Assembly (NCBI RefSeq): GCF_004297125.1
Contig: NZ_SCVD01000019.1
Location: forward strand, 62,001 to 126,000
Origin: Phenylobacterium sp.
GTDB taxonomy: Bacteria > Pseudomonadota > Alphaproteobacteria > Caulobacterales > Caulobacteraceae
Reading direction: 5' to 3'
Length of the DNA: 64,000 nt
The position numbers and the translations under genes are program-made. Position 1 is the stretch's first letter; the number at the start of each line of letters is the position of its first letter. Of this stretch, positions 52,190 through 60,500 are shown in pieces. The notes beneath the pieces were generated by a model. The model saw nothing but the letters and a program-made list of their open reading frames with translations, was not told where the DNA came from and searched no databases.

Positions 52190-53559
52190 AGTTGGATCTG
52201 ACCCCGGTCCGCCGCACCTACGTCGCCCCGACTTTCGGGAACGACGAGAAGGAGACGATGCCCACCGAGCTGCAGCAGCGGCTGCGCCGGCCGATGGTGG
52301 TGGGCGCGGGCATTATCGGCGCGCTGGTCCTGGGCTTGGGCCTGTGGGCTTCGGTCAGCCAGCTCGCCACCGGCATCACCGCCCCGGCCGAGGTGCGCGC
52401 CGACGCGCAGCGCAAGACCCTGCGGCACAAGGAAGTCGGGATCGTCAAGGCGATCCTGATCAAGGAGGGTCAGCATGTCCGCGCCGGCCAGCCGTTGCTC
52501 CTGTTCAACGACGTCGAGGCCCGCGCCGCCGTCACCGTATTCCAGAATCAGTACGACACTCTTCTGAGCCAGAACGCCCGGTTCACGGCCGAAGCGATGG
52601 GCAAGGCCACGCTGGAATTGCCGGCCGAGCTGAACGCGCGCATGGCCGACCCGGCGGTGGCCACTCTGGTCCGTGACCAGCAGTTCCTGTTCGCCACCCG
52701 CCAGCAGCTCTTCCAGAGCCAGTCGGCCGTCCTGATGCAGCGCATCCAGCAGATCGAGACCCAGGTCGTCGGCCAGCAGGCGCAGGTCGATTCGGTGCTT
52801 GAGCAGAAGCGCCTCACCGAAGAGGAGCTCGCCGGCTACCGCAAGCTGAACGAGCAGGGCTTCGCGCCCAAGACCCTGATCCTGCGCTACGAGCGCACGC
52901 TCGCCGAGCTGGCTGGTCGCCAAGGCCAGCTCACGGCGGACATCGCGAGGCTGAAGCAGCAGATGGGCGAAACCCGCTTGCAGCTGACCTCCATCCGCAA
53001 CCAGCGCGAAAGCGAGGCGGCCGAGGGTCTGCGTGACAGCCAGGCGAAGCTGGCGGACATCGTTCCGCGTCTGACGACGGCGCGCCAGACCCTGGAAGGC
53101 ACGGTGGTCCGGTCGCCAGTCGACGGCTATGTCTTCAACCTCACCCAGTTCACGGTCGGCGGCGTCGTCGGCGCCGGTGAGGTCATGATGGATGTCGTGC
53201 CGTCCGGCACGCCGCTCACCATCACCGCCCTGGTCAAGCCCGAGGACGTGGACGAGATCCACGAGGGCATGAAGGCGAAGATCAAGCTGACCGGCCTGAA
53301 CCAGCGGTTCAACGATTCGCTGGACGCCACGGTCTCCGTCGTTTCGGCCGATCGGATGACGAACGACAAGACCGGGGCCGCATTCTACCGGGTCGATCTG
53401 CGCATCCCGCCGGCCGAACTCAAGAAGCTCAAGAAGGGCGTGAAGCTGACGCCCGGGATGCCGGCGATGGCCTTGATCGTGACGGGCGAGCGGTCCGTCA
53501 TGGGCTTCCTGATTTCGCCAATTACGCAGACCCTCGAAGATGCGTTCCGCGAGGAGTAG
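52186..53559 (+). CDS. rsaE: type I secretion membrane-fusion protein (HlyD family)
   Basis: 457 aa. Short cytoplasmic N-terminus, one membrane helix (~37-59: MVVGAGIIGALVLGLGLW), then lipoyl half-motif IVKAILIKEGQHVRAGQPLL, a long alpha-hairpin coiled coil (~110-300) and the beta-barrel AP-type half motif TVVRSPVDGYVFNL, ending in the PrtE/HlyD-type TGERSVMGFLISPI. It bridges the ABC protein to an outer-membrane channel. About 20 residues longer at the N-terminus than I expect for RsaE. Confidence 0.92.
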   Translation: MKLDLTPVRRTYVAPTFGNDEKETMPTELQQRLRRPMVVGAGIIGALVLGLGLWASVSQLATGITAPAEVRADAQRKTLRHKEVGIVKAILIKEGQHVRAGQPLLLFNDVEARAAVTVFQNQYDTLLSQNARFTAEAMGKATLELPAELNARMADPAVATLVRDQQFLFATRQQLFQSQSAVLMQRIQQIETQVVGQQAQVDSVLEQKRLTEEELAGYRKLNEQGFAPKTLILRYERTLAELAGRQGQLTADIARLKQQMGETRLQLTSIRNQRESEAAEGLRDSQAKLADIVPRLTTARQTLEGTVVRSPVDGYVFNLTQFTVGGVVGAGEVMMDVVPSGTPLTITALVKPEDVDEIHEGMKAKIKLTGLNQRFNDSLDATVSVVSADRMTNDKTGAAFYRVDLRIPPAELKKLKKGVKLTPGMPAMALIVTGERSVMGFLISPITQTLEDAFREE

Positions 53560-53623
53560 AGGCGCCTGTGCAACACCCTTTCGCCTGAAGGTCCTTGGGG
53601 CTTTTTGGTGTTGCGTAATTGGC
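53517..53623. repeat. long-range inverted repeats at the end of rsaE
   Basis: CGCCAATTACGC (53516-53527, inside the rsaE 3' end) is perfectly complementary to GCGTAATTGGCG (53613-53624). A second pair, GCAACACC (53570-53577) and GGTGTTGC (53607-53614), shares two bases with it, so the two hairpins are mutually exclusive. GGGGCTTTTTGG between them resembles a weak terminator tail. A regulatory role is inferred only. Confidence 0.4.
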
Positions 53624-53770
53624 GGGCTTCCGATACCTCTGCCCTTGGGCTCGTCTAACCTACGCCGCAGCCATGCTATGGCGCTTGGGGTAATGGACCG
53701 CTGGGACTGCTCCATCGGGGATGGGGGTCAAGCGTTCTAGGGGTCCGTGTGACACAGACTGGAGAGATCT

Positions 53771-55606
53771 ATGGCGACTTATTTCTTTGAGACTATTACG
53801 GACGCGCAAGCTGCGGGGTTCGGCACCACTACGAACGACACCCTCGTCTTCCAGACGACTGGCGAGCGCGCGAACCTGACCACCGTTCGCTACAACGCGG
53901 CGACGGCGACCAGCTCGGCGACGATCACGCTCGTCTCGGGCCTGACCGGCAAGGCCGTGACCTTCCCGGCCACCTTCGCTGGCGAACCGGACATTATCTT
54001 CCCGGACAGCTCCGTGCTGCACGTGGGGATCGCGACCCAGGACATCAAGCTCGGCAGTTCCGGTGGTGACGGCCTCTTCGGCGGCGCCGGCGACGACAGC
54101 CTCAACGGCGACGCTGGCAACGACCTGCTGCAAGGCAACTCGGGCGTCGACAGCCTCCTCGGCGGCGCCGGCAACGACACCATCTACGGCGGCCAAGACG
54201 GCGACACGATCGACGTCGGTACGGGCGTCAACTTCGCTCAGGGTAACCTCGGCAACGACACCGTCTCGGCGACCGTTTCCTCGACCAGCGCCAACACCCT
54301 GCTGGGCGGTCAAGGCGACGACAACATCGCTGGCGGTTCGGGCGCCGACTTCCTGAACGGCAACATCGGTGCTGACGTCATCACCACTGGTGACGGCGCC
54401 GACCTGGCCTTTGGCGAAAGCGAAGGCGACAACATCAGCTCGACGGGCGGCAACGACACCATCGACGGCGGCACCGGCAACGACACCCTCTCGGCGGCTG
54501 GCTCGGCGACGGGTTCGGTCTCGATCGTTGGCGGCGACGGCGGTGACAACATCTCCACCACCACGATCGGCGGTTTCCTCCAAGGCAACGCCGGCAACGA
54601 CAGCATCTCGTCCGATGGTAAGGTGACGATCCTCGGCGGCTCCGGCAACGACACCATCACGGTGACGGGCCTGACCGGCGAACTGCTCAACGGCAACATC
54701 GGCAACGACGTGCTGACCAGCAACGCTGGTGACGCCACGACCGCGGCGGGTGCGGCCGACACCATTTCCGGTGAAGATGGCAACGACACCATCGTCGCTG
54801 GCTTTGGCGCCGACAGCATCTCGGGCGGCATTGGCACCGACAGCATCACCACTGGCGGTGGCAACGACACCACCGCGGGCGGTGACGGCAACGACACCAT
54901 CACCAACGCGGCCGGCGGCAACGACAGCATCGACGCTGGCGCTGGCGACGACAACGTCACGGGCGGGGCCGGCAACGACCAGCTCACGCTGGGCGATGGC
55001 AACGACACCGCGGTGGGTGACGCTGGCAACGACGTCCTGATCGGCGGCGCGGGCGACGACAACCTGACCTCCGGCGATGGTTTGGACTCGGTGAACGGCG
55101 GCGAAGGCGCCGACACGATCGACGCTTCCGGCACCGGTGACGACAACGTCGACGCGGGCGGTGGTGACGACATCGTCACCGGCGGCGCGGGTGAGAACTC
55201 CCTCCTCGGCGGCGACGGCAACGACACCATCACGGGTGGCGCTGGCGAAGACGTCCTGAAGGGCGGCAACGGTGCGGACGTCTTCGTGTTCACCGCTGGT
55301 GACTCGGGCGTGACGGCGGGTTCCCTGGACCAGATCCAGGACTGGGAAGCCACCGACAGCCTCGACTTCGCCATCGCTGGCAGTGCTGTGAACTACCAAG
55401 AGGCTGGCACGGCGGCCGACTTCACCACCGCCCTGACCCAAGCCAACACGGTGTTCAACGGCTCGACCACGACCGAATACTACGTGGTTCAAGTCGGCGG
55501 CGACGTGGTCGTCTTTGTTGAAGGCGCGGGTAACACCGCCGCCGGTGACGCGGTGGTGCTGGTGGGCCGTACGCTCGCCGACATCAGCTCGTCGAACATC
55601 ATCTAA
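53771..55606 (+). CDS. RTX calcium-binding surface protein, probable S-layer-type protein
   Basis: 611 aa, no cysteine, very acidic, few lysines, no N-terminal signal peptide. Residues ~1-97: a beta-rich Thr/Ala-rich domain. Residues ~97-507: more than 30 RTX nonapeptide-like units (GGAGND/GGxGxDxL/I) that should wrap calcium in a beta-roll. Residues ~508-611: a C-terminal export domain (DQIQDWEATDSLDF, YYVVQVGGDVVVFVEG, AVVLVGRTLADISSSNII). It follows the rsaD-rsaE exporter genes and is their obvious cargo. Codon use (high GGC/GGT, GCT, AAC, GAC) and GGAGAG before the ATG suggest very high expression. It lacks the ~250-residue N-terminal anchoring domain of RsaA and is far shorter than RsaA (about 1026 aa). 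Confidence 0.85.
   Translation: MATYFFETITDAQAAGFGTTTNDTLVFQTTGERANLTTVRYNAATATSSATITLVSGLTGKAVTFPATFAGEPDIIFPDSSVLHVGIATQDIKLGSSGGDGLFGGAGDDSLNGDAGNDLLQGNSGVDSLLGGAGNDTIYGGQDGDTIDVGTGVNFAQGNLGNDTVSATVSSTSANTLLGGQGDDNIAGGSGADFLNGNIGADVITTGDGADLAFGESEGDNISSTGGNDTIDGGTGNDTLSAAGSATGSVSIVGGDGGDNISTTTIGGFLQGNAGNDSISSDGKVTILGGSGNDTITVTGLTGELLNGNIGNDVLTSNAGDATTAAGAADTISGEDGNDTIVAGFGADSISGGIGTDSITTGGGNDTTAGGDGNDTITNAAGGNDSIDAGAGDDNVTGGAGNDQLTLGDGNDTAVGDAGNDVLIGGAGDDNLTSGDGLDSVNGGEGADTIDASGTGDDNVDAGGGDDIVTGGAGENSLLGGDGNDTITGGAGEDVLKGGNGADVFVFTAGDSGVTAGSLDQIQDWEATDSLDFAIAGSAVNYQEAGTAADFTTALTQANTVFNGSTTTEYYVVQVGGDVVVFVEGAGNTAAGDAVVLVGRTLADISSSNII
54059..55293 (+). repeat. tandem RTX-encoding repeat array
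   Basis: Degenerate 27-nt units of the form GGC-GGC-x-GGC-AAC-GAC-ACC-ATC run through most of the gene, encoding the GGxGNDTI calcium-binding nonapeptides. They are in-frame protein repeats, varied in sequence, so not CRISPR or mobile repeats. Confidence 0.85.
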
Positions 55607-55630
55607 GCTGGACTTAGAACTCGATCTGGA

Positions 55631-55663
55631 AGGGCCGCCCCTCGGGGCGGCCCTTTTTCTTTG
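55631..55663 (+). terminator. strong intrinsic terminator after the RTX gene
   Basis: AGGGCCGCCCC, two-base turn (TC), GGGGCGGCCCT, an 11-bp perfect stem (in practice ten base pairs with a CTCG tetraloop), followed by TTTTTCTTT. Its strength matches a highly expressed single-gene transcript. Confidence 0.85.
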
Positions 55664-55699
55664 CCTCGCGATCGAGCGCCGCGTTAAGACGCGCGATCC

Positions 55700-57352
55700 A
55701 TGGCCAACGCTGCGATCTGCTTTCACCCCGACGCGTTCGATGCGTCGCAGACCCGGCTTCTGGGTCGGCATTCCGCGGGTGAGAGTTTCCTCCGTGGGTT
55801 CCTCCGTCACGCTGACGTGGAGCGCTTCGACTTCTGGAACCTGTCCGGCAAGCCCACCGCGGAACTCGACGTCTTGGTCGAGCGCATCGAGCCACCGGGC
55901 AAGCCTGTCCGCTGGATCCCCCGGCTGGGCCGCAACGCGCTCGGCGACCCCGGGGTCCTGCACCTGCCGGATCCCAAGCTCCCGCACGAAGCCTGGGCGC
56001 GCTTGCCGCTGGGCGCCCGGCGCTACGCGATCTGTGGCGTCACCCACACCACCGCGACCGACCGCGTCATGCGCCACCTCGCGGACTTCCTCATCGCGCC
56101 CCTCGACGACTACGACGCGCTGATCTGCACCTCGACCGCCGTGCGCGCCGCGGTCGACGCCCAACTCGACATGATGCGCGAACACATGCGGTCCGAGTAC
56201 GGACGCCGTCGCAGGGCCGAGCCGCAGCGCGTGACCATCCCGCTCGGCGTCAACGTCGCCGATTTCGGTCCCTCTGCCGAGCACCGCCGCGCCTGGCGCG
56301 AACGCCTCGGCATTCCCGCCGACGGGGTCGTGGGGCTCTACGTCGGCCGCTTCAACGTGCGGGGCAAGATGAACCCCGCGCTGATGGCCATGGCCCTGGA
56401 GCGGGCGGCGAAGCGCACCGGTCGGACCATCTACTGGGTCAATTCAGGCTGGGCGGAGAGCGAGGCGGCGCAAGCCACGTACCACGCAGAGACCGCCAAG
56501 CTCTGCCCCTCCGTCGAATACCGGGCGGTCGACGGCCGGGCGCCGGACGCGCGCTTCTCGATCTGGTCGGTGGCCGACTTCTTCATCAGCTTCTCCGACA
56601 ACATCCAGGAGACCTTCGGGCTGACCCCGGTCGAGGCCATGGCCGCAGGCCTGCCCTCGGTGGTGAGCGACTGGGACGGCTACAAGGACACCTTGCGCCA
56701 CGGGATCGACGGCTTCCGGATCCCCACCCTGGCGCCGCGCCCCGGCTTCGGCGGCGACATCGCGCACTGGTACGCGAACAGCTGGATCACCTATGACAAT
56801 TACGTCGGCGCGGTCGGCCAGTACACCGCCGTCGACCTCGGCGAGGCCGAGGCGGCGATCTCGGTCCTTGTCACCGATCCCGACCTCCGCCGCCGCCAGG
56901 GCGAGCAGGCCCGACTCCGCGCGCGCGAGGTCTTCGATTGGTCGGTGATCATCCCGCAGTACCAGGCGCTCTGGGCCGAGCAGAACGCCCGCCGCCGCGC
57001 CGCGCCCGAAACGCCCTCGCCGGGCACAAATCCCTACGCGCCCGATCCTTTCGCCCTGTTCGCCGCCTATCCGACGCGCCACCTGATGCGCGACGACATC
57101 GTCAGCCTCATTCCCGGCGTCACCGAGCAGGACGCTCGCGCACGCCTGGGCGCGCCGCTCGCCGTGTACAGTCCCATGAACCGTCCGACCGCTGCCGAGG
57201 TCGCCCAGGTTCTTGCAGCCCTCGCCGAACATGGCCCAGCGACCGTCGCCAGACTGCGCGAGCTGGTCGCGCCGAGCCGGGCGAACTTCCTGGAAAGGGG
57301 CCTGCTCTGGCTCGCCCGCCACGACATCGTGGCGATCAGCCGGCCGTCCTGA
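55700..57352 (+). CDS. GT4-family glycosyltransferase, paralogue of 34843-36546
   Basis: 550 aa. GT-B: FHPDAFDASQTRLLGRHSAGESFLRG, ALICTSTAVRAAV, IPLGVNVADFGP, LYVGRFNVRGK, and DNIQETFGLTPVEAMAAGLPSVVSDWDGYKDTLRHGIDGFRIPT (E-x7-E). The C-terminal ~110 residues form the same extension as in the 34843 protein (DPFALFAAYP, ending LLWLARHDIVAIS), apparently a small helical/winged fold. The conserved CTS and VSDWDGY segments mark a subfamily found in this locus twice, on both sides of the secretion genes. A sugar transfer to the O-chain or to the surface protein is plausible. Confidence 0.87.
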   Translation: MANAAICFHPDAFDASQTRLLGRHSAGESFLRGFLRHADVERFDFWNLSGKPTAELDVLVERIEPPGKPVRWIPRLGRNALGDPGVLHLPDPKLPHEAWARLPLGARRYAICGVTHTTATDRVMRHLADFLIAPLDDYDALICTSTAVRAAVDAQLDMMREHMRSEYGRRRRAEPQRVTIPLGVNVADFGPSAEHRRAWRERLGIPADGVVGLYVGRFNVRGKMNPALMAMALERAAKRTGRTIYWVNSGWAESEAAQATYHAETAKLCPSVEYRAVDGRAPDARFSIWSVADFFISFSDNIQETFGLTPVEAMAAGLPSVVSDWDGYKDTLRHGIDGFRIPTLAPRPGFGGDIAHWYANSWITYDNYVGAVGQYTAVDLGEAEAAISVLVTDPDLRRRQGEQARLRAREVFDWSVIIPQYQALWAEQNARRRAAPETPSPGTNPYAPDPFALFAAYPTRHLMRDDIVSLIPGVTEQDARARLGAPLAVYSPMNRPTAAEVAQVLAALAEHGPATVARLRELVAPSRANFLERGLLWLARHDIVAISRPS

Positions 57353-57369
57353 CGCCCCAGAACGCAGAC

Positions 57370-57406
57370 GGCCGGACGGCGGAATCTTGCGATCCGCCGC
57401 CCGGCC
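57370..57406. terminator. hairpin between convergent GT4 and TPR/GT9 genes
   Basis: GGCCGGACGGCGGA and TCCGCCGCCCGGCC pair over 14 bases with one A-C mismatch and a 9-base loop. No T-run follows, so it may be a Rho-assisted or simply structural 3' end. Confidence 0.35.
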
Positions 57407-57496
57407 AAAGCGACACAGCCATGGAGAGCAAGGCTGACGAAAGGAGGCTAGCGCAAAGCTCCGCCGCGGAGAAGGGTCGCGCAGATCACGTCTCGT

Positions 57497-58561
57497 TCAA
57501 CTGAAGCTTGATCCGGCCACGGCCGTCGAAGGGTCTTGCTCGGCCCCCGCGGCCGGCAGTTCGGAGGCGAGGGCCCCCAGCACGCCCGCCCAGTCGCCGG
57601 GCGTGCGCTGACGGACGATCCGCGCCGACGGGTACCAGGCCGATCGCTCGGTCTTCCAGTTCACGTACCAGTCGACGGCGGGACGCGACATCAGGATCCA
57701 GCACGGCTTACCCATCGACCCGGCGAGGTGGGCCACGGAAGTGTCGACCGTCACGACGCCTTCCAGTCCGCCGATGAGGTCGGCCGTATCGGCGAAGTCG
57801 CGTGCGCCGCTGCGTTCCGGCGCCAGTTCGGCGAACGGCCGCAGCCCCCGGACAGCCCTGGCGACGGCCGGCCCCGGCACACGCTCGGGGTGAGGATTGC
57901 GATCTCCGCCCTGCAGCATCAGCCCCATGCCGACAGGCGGATGGTCGGGCTTGCGGCCGCGCAGCGTCGGAGCCGGCGCATCGTCGGGTCCGGCGCCCAG
58001 CCAGCGTGGAACGGAACCGATCGACGCCCAGACGTCGACCTTCTCGTCCTCGAACGCCTGCTTGTTGAACACCTCGACCGGAAGCTGTTGCAGCAGGCGC
58101 ACCAGCGGGCGGGCGACCGCAACCCGGACTTCGGCGGCCTGGGCCGCCAATAGCGGAATGAAGCGCGACCACAGGATCTGATCGCCTAGCCCCTGCTCAC
58201 CCAGAACGAGGATGCGCTTTCCCCTCAGCGACTCTCCCTGCCACTCGGGGAACGGCGCGGTGGGTCGGGGCAGCAACTGGTGCCTCGCTTCGTACATGGC
58301 CCACCCCTCGGCGTACTGGCCGAGTTGCAGCAATGTCATGCCCAGGGTGTGACGGATATTCAGGCCATTCGGGTCAACGGCGTGCGCCTCCCGCAGCGCC
58401 GCCTCGGCCTCATCCAGGCGGCCCGTAATCCGCAGCACGACCCCGAGGTTGCCGAGCGCCCAGTCCCGCCGCCAGCCCACGGCGCGGCGATAGCAGGCCT
58501 CGGCCTCGTTGAGCCGCCCGGCCTTCTGGTGCGCCACGCCTTCGTAGAACGTCGACTCCAT
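57497..58561 (-). CDS. TPR protein with GT9/heptosyltransferase-like C-terminal domain
   Basis: 354 aa. Residues ~1-100 are three TPR units (GVAHQKAGRLNEAEACYRRAV, LGVVLRITGRLDEAEAALREA, LGMTLLQLGQYAEGWAMYEA). The rest resembles glycosyltransferase family 9 with TPR partners: GKRILVLGEQGLGDQILWSRFIPLL and, near the end, GLEGVVTVDTSVAHLAGSMGKPCWIL. The centre, around DRNPHPERVPGPAVARAVRG, is shorter than in known heptosyltransferases, so activity is uncertain. It is a common gene type next to flagellin or surface-glycan loci. Confidence 0.8.
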   Translation of the reverse strand: MESTFYEGVAHQKAGRLNEAEACYRRAVGWRRDWALGNLGVVLRITGRLDEAEAALREAHAVDPNGLNIRHTLGMTLLQLGQYAEGWAMYEARHQLLPRPTAPFPEWQGESLRGKRILVLGEQGLGDQILWSRFIPLLAAQAAEVRVAVARPLVRLLQQLPVEVFNKQAFEDEKVDVWASIGSVPRWLGAGPDDAPAPTLRGRKPDHPPVGMGLMLQGGDRNPHPERVPGPAVARAVRGLRPFAELAPERSGARDFADTADLIGGLEGVVTVDTSVAHLAGSMGKPCWILMSRPAVDWYVNWKTERSAWYPSARIVRQRTPGDWAGVLGALASELPAAGAEQDPSTAVAGSSFS

Positions 58562-58614
58562 GCCGTAGTCCTAAGGTCTGGCCCCCTCGGCTGTCACGCC
58601 TGGAAGTGCGGGTG

Positions 58615-59613
58615 CTAGAGCCGGATCTCCACCCGCCGGCTCACGGCGACCTTGCCGGCGCGCCAGACCTTGTAGTCGGCGATATAGAGCCCGCGGGGCC
58701 AGCCCGTGGCCGGCCGGCGCTTGCCGACGTAGAGCAGGTCCTGCGCCCGCCAGCGCTGCAGCGGCTGGGCCCGGCTGCGCGCCAGGCTGACGCCGTCCGG
58801 CCCCTTCAGGTCCAGCTCGACCTCGTCGCCGGGCAGCAGCGCGATGGCGCGCCCGTAGGCGATCAGGAGCGGCGAAGCGGCGGTGAACGGGCGGAGCCCG
58901 CCCGCCTCAACATCGTCCATGGTGATCTGGGCGTCGGTGAAGCCTGCGTTGAGCACGGCGCCGGCCCGATAGGACATCCGCGCCAGGGCCTGCGGCGTCC
59001 AAAGTCCCGGCTGGGCCGCGCAGGCCTGCGGGTTGCTCATGTCGGGCGCGAAGGGATCGACCACCTGGCCTGCGTGGCGGACGGTCAGGTGCAGGTGCGG
59101 GAACTCCGTATTGCCGGACAGCCCCACCCGGGCGAGCGGGGCGCCGGCCGCGACGTTGTCGCCCTGCTTCACCAGGATGCTGCCGCGGGCCAGATGACAG
59201 TACTGGGTCTCCCAGCCGTTCCCGTGGTCGACCACGACGCCGTTGCCGCACTCCTGGTTGGCGACGGGCGGCGCGCCCGGCGCGCGAATCGAGATGTCCT
59301 GCACACCGTCGCGGAGCCGAGTCACCCGGCCTGCCGCCGCGGCCAGCACGTTCACGCCCCGGCGCTGGGCGGCCATGTCGGGCAGGCGGATATCGATCCC
59401 GGTGTGCTTGTCATAGGTCTTCAGGCCGCAGCGATAGTCGCGGGTCCCCGATCCGGGGTCGCGGTCGACGTAGTGCTGGATCTCGCAGGTCCGGCCCGGA
59501 TCGCAGGCCAGGGGGAAGGACAGCGCCGGCCGCTCGGGCGCGCTCACGGCCGAGGGCGCCGAGACGGCGGCGACGGCGACCAGGCAGAGGGCGGGGAGGG
59601 TGAGGACCTTCAT
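58615..59613 (-). CDS. M23-family metallopeptidase (LytM/peptidoglycan type), exported
   Basis: 332 aa with a signal peptide (cleavage near VSA|PE, ~25). The zinc-binding pattern of active M23 enzymes is complete: His70 and Asp74 (HTGIDIRLPD), His140 (YCHLARGS) and His173/His175 (PHLHLTV). Such periplasmic endopeptidases cut peptidoglycan cross-bridges or activate amidases. After the catalytic domain (~60-200) a ~130-residue beta-rich C-terminal domain of unknown type follows (LLPGDEVELDLKGPDG, YIADYKVWRAGKVAVSRR). It is probably not itself part of the glycan pathway. Confidence 0.9.
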   Translation of the reverse strand: MKVLTLPALCLVAVAAVSAPSAVSAPERPALSFPLACDPGRTCEIQHYVDRDPGSGTRDYRCGLKTYDKHTGIDIRLPDMAAQRRGVNVLAAAAGRVTRLRDGVQDISIRAPGAPPVANQECGNGVVVDHGNGWETQYCHLARGSILVKQGDNVAAGAPLARVGLSGNTEFPHLHLTVRHAGQVVDPFAPDMSNPQACAAQPGLWTPQALARMSYRAGAVLNAGFTDAQITMDDVEAGGLRPFTAASPLLIAYGRAIALLPGDEVELDLKGPDGVSLARSRAQPLQRWRAQDLLYVGKRRPATGWPRGLYIADYKVWRAGKVAVSRRVEIRL

Positions 59614-59652
59614 GCGTGGACCGTGTCCGTGCAGCGGGACGAAACTGTGGCT

Positions 59653-60396
59653 CTAGCCGAAACGGATCCCGGTCAGGGCCGCCAGCCGCTCGGCGTCGGC
59701 GGCGTAGACCTGGCGCAGGTGGTCGACGTCGTCGGCGGTGAGCTCCGACGGATAGGCCATCTCCCGGCCGACATGGACCTCGCGGGGAGCCGGCGCCGGC
59801 GCGGGCGGGAGATCGAGGAAGGCGCGCACCTGGGCGAGCGCAGCGCCGGGATCGGCGCGCAGGGCGTTGGACGTCAGGATCAGCACCTGGCGGCGCGGGA
59901 ACAGGCCGTACAGCCGCTCCATCTGTTCGCCGTAGAAGCCCCGCTCGACGTAGGAGAAGGCGTGATGATGGCCCCAGGTCTGGCCCTCGAACAGACGCTG
60001 GCGGCCTTCGCGGATGCACCAGGCGAACGGGTGGGGCTCGACGCCCCGCGCGTATTCCATGCGCCAGTGCGACCAGGCGCGCTGGACCGGATCGCGCAGC
60101 ACCAGCACCAGCTTCATGGCTGGGTTGTAGGCCGCGATCCGTTCCAGGCTGTTCGGCCAGTAGCTATAGATCGGCGTGGCCTCGCCGCAGGGCCGGCCGG
60201 GGCGGGCGGCGAACCGGGCGTGGTAGGCGCCGTAATCCGGGCGGCTCCAATCCCGATCCTCGTCGTCGAAGAAATGCAGCTCCTTGGCGTCCGGCAGGGC
60301 GATGTCGGGATAATCGGCCAGATAGTCGAACAGCGCCGTCGTGCCGCCCTTCTGGACGCCGGCGATGAGGAAGGTGACGAGAGGCGGTTCGGCCAT
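59653..60396 (-). CDS. sulfotransferase (NodH/heparan-sulfate type)
   Basis: 247 aa. The PAPS 5'-phosphosulfate loop is VQKGGTTAL (14-22); Lys39/Glu40 in AKELHFFDD follow; the 3'-phosphate-binding motif is LRDPVQRAWSHW (Arg101, Ser109). It belongs to the family that sulfates polysaccharides or lipid-linked sugars. It is unlike the coiled-coil sulfotransferase at 42457, so two distinct sulfation steps are encoded. It begins 105 bases from the divergent rfbF gene. Confidence 0.88.
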   Translation of the reverse strand: MAEPPLVTFLIAGVQKGGTTALFDYLADYPDIALPDAKELHFFDDEDRDWSRPDYGAYHARFAARPGRPCGEATPIYSYWPNSLERIAAYNPAMKLVLVLRDPVQRAWSHWRMEYARGVEPHPFAWCIREGRQRLFEGQTWGHHHAFSYVERGFYGEQMERLYGLFPRRQVLILTSNALRADPGAALAQVRAFLDLPPAPAPAPREVHVGREMAYPSELTADDVDHLRQVYAADAERLAALTGIRFG

Positions 60397-60500
60397 GGCC
60401 TCCCTTCCCGCGCCCGGGCGCGGCGCGCAAGACTTCTGGATCGCCGACTTACCCGTTAAGACGGCCTCCGACGCGCGGGCATCGCGCCAGAAGGCAAGGC

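Noticed and set aside
54059..55293. Regular 27-nt repeats that look like a possible CRISPR or minisatellite array
   Set aside because: Units are degenerate and contiguous, without unique spacers, and encode in-frame RTX calcium-binding motifs.
53771..55606. Naming the RTX gene rsaA
   Set aside because: It lacks RsaA's long N-terminal anchoring domain and is about 60 percent of its length. Similarity is at the level of RTX repeats, export context and general C-terminal layout.
53660..56284. 874-codon open frame on the minus strand opposite the RTX gene
   Set aside because: It is the mirror of a low-complexity GGC/AAC/GAC repeat gene, which by chance produces no stops on the other strand. It has Val/Ala/Asp monotony, no motifs and no ribosome-binding site, and it would cross a strong terminator.
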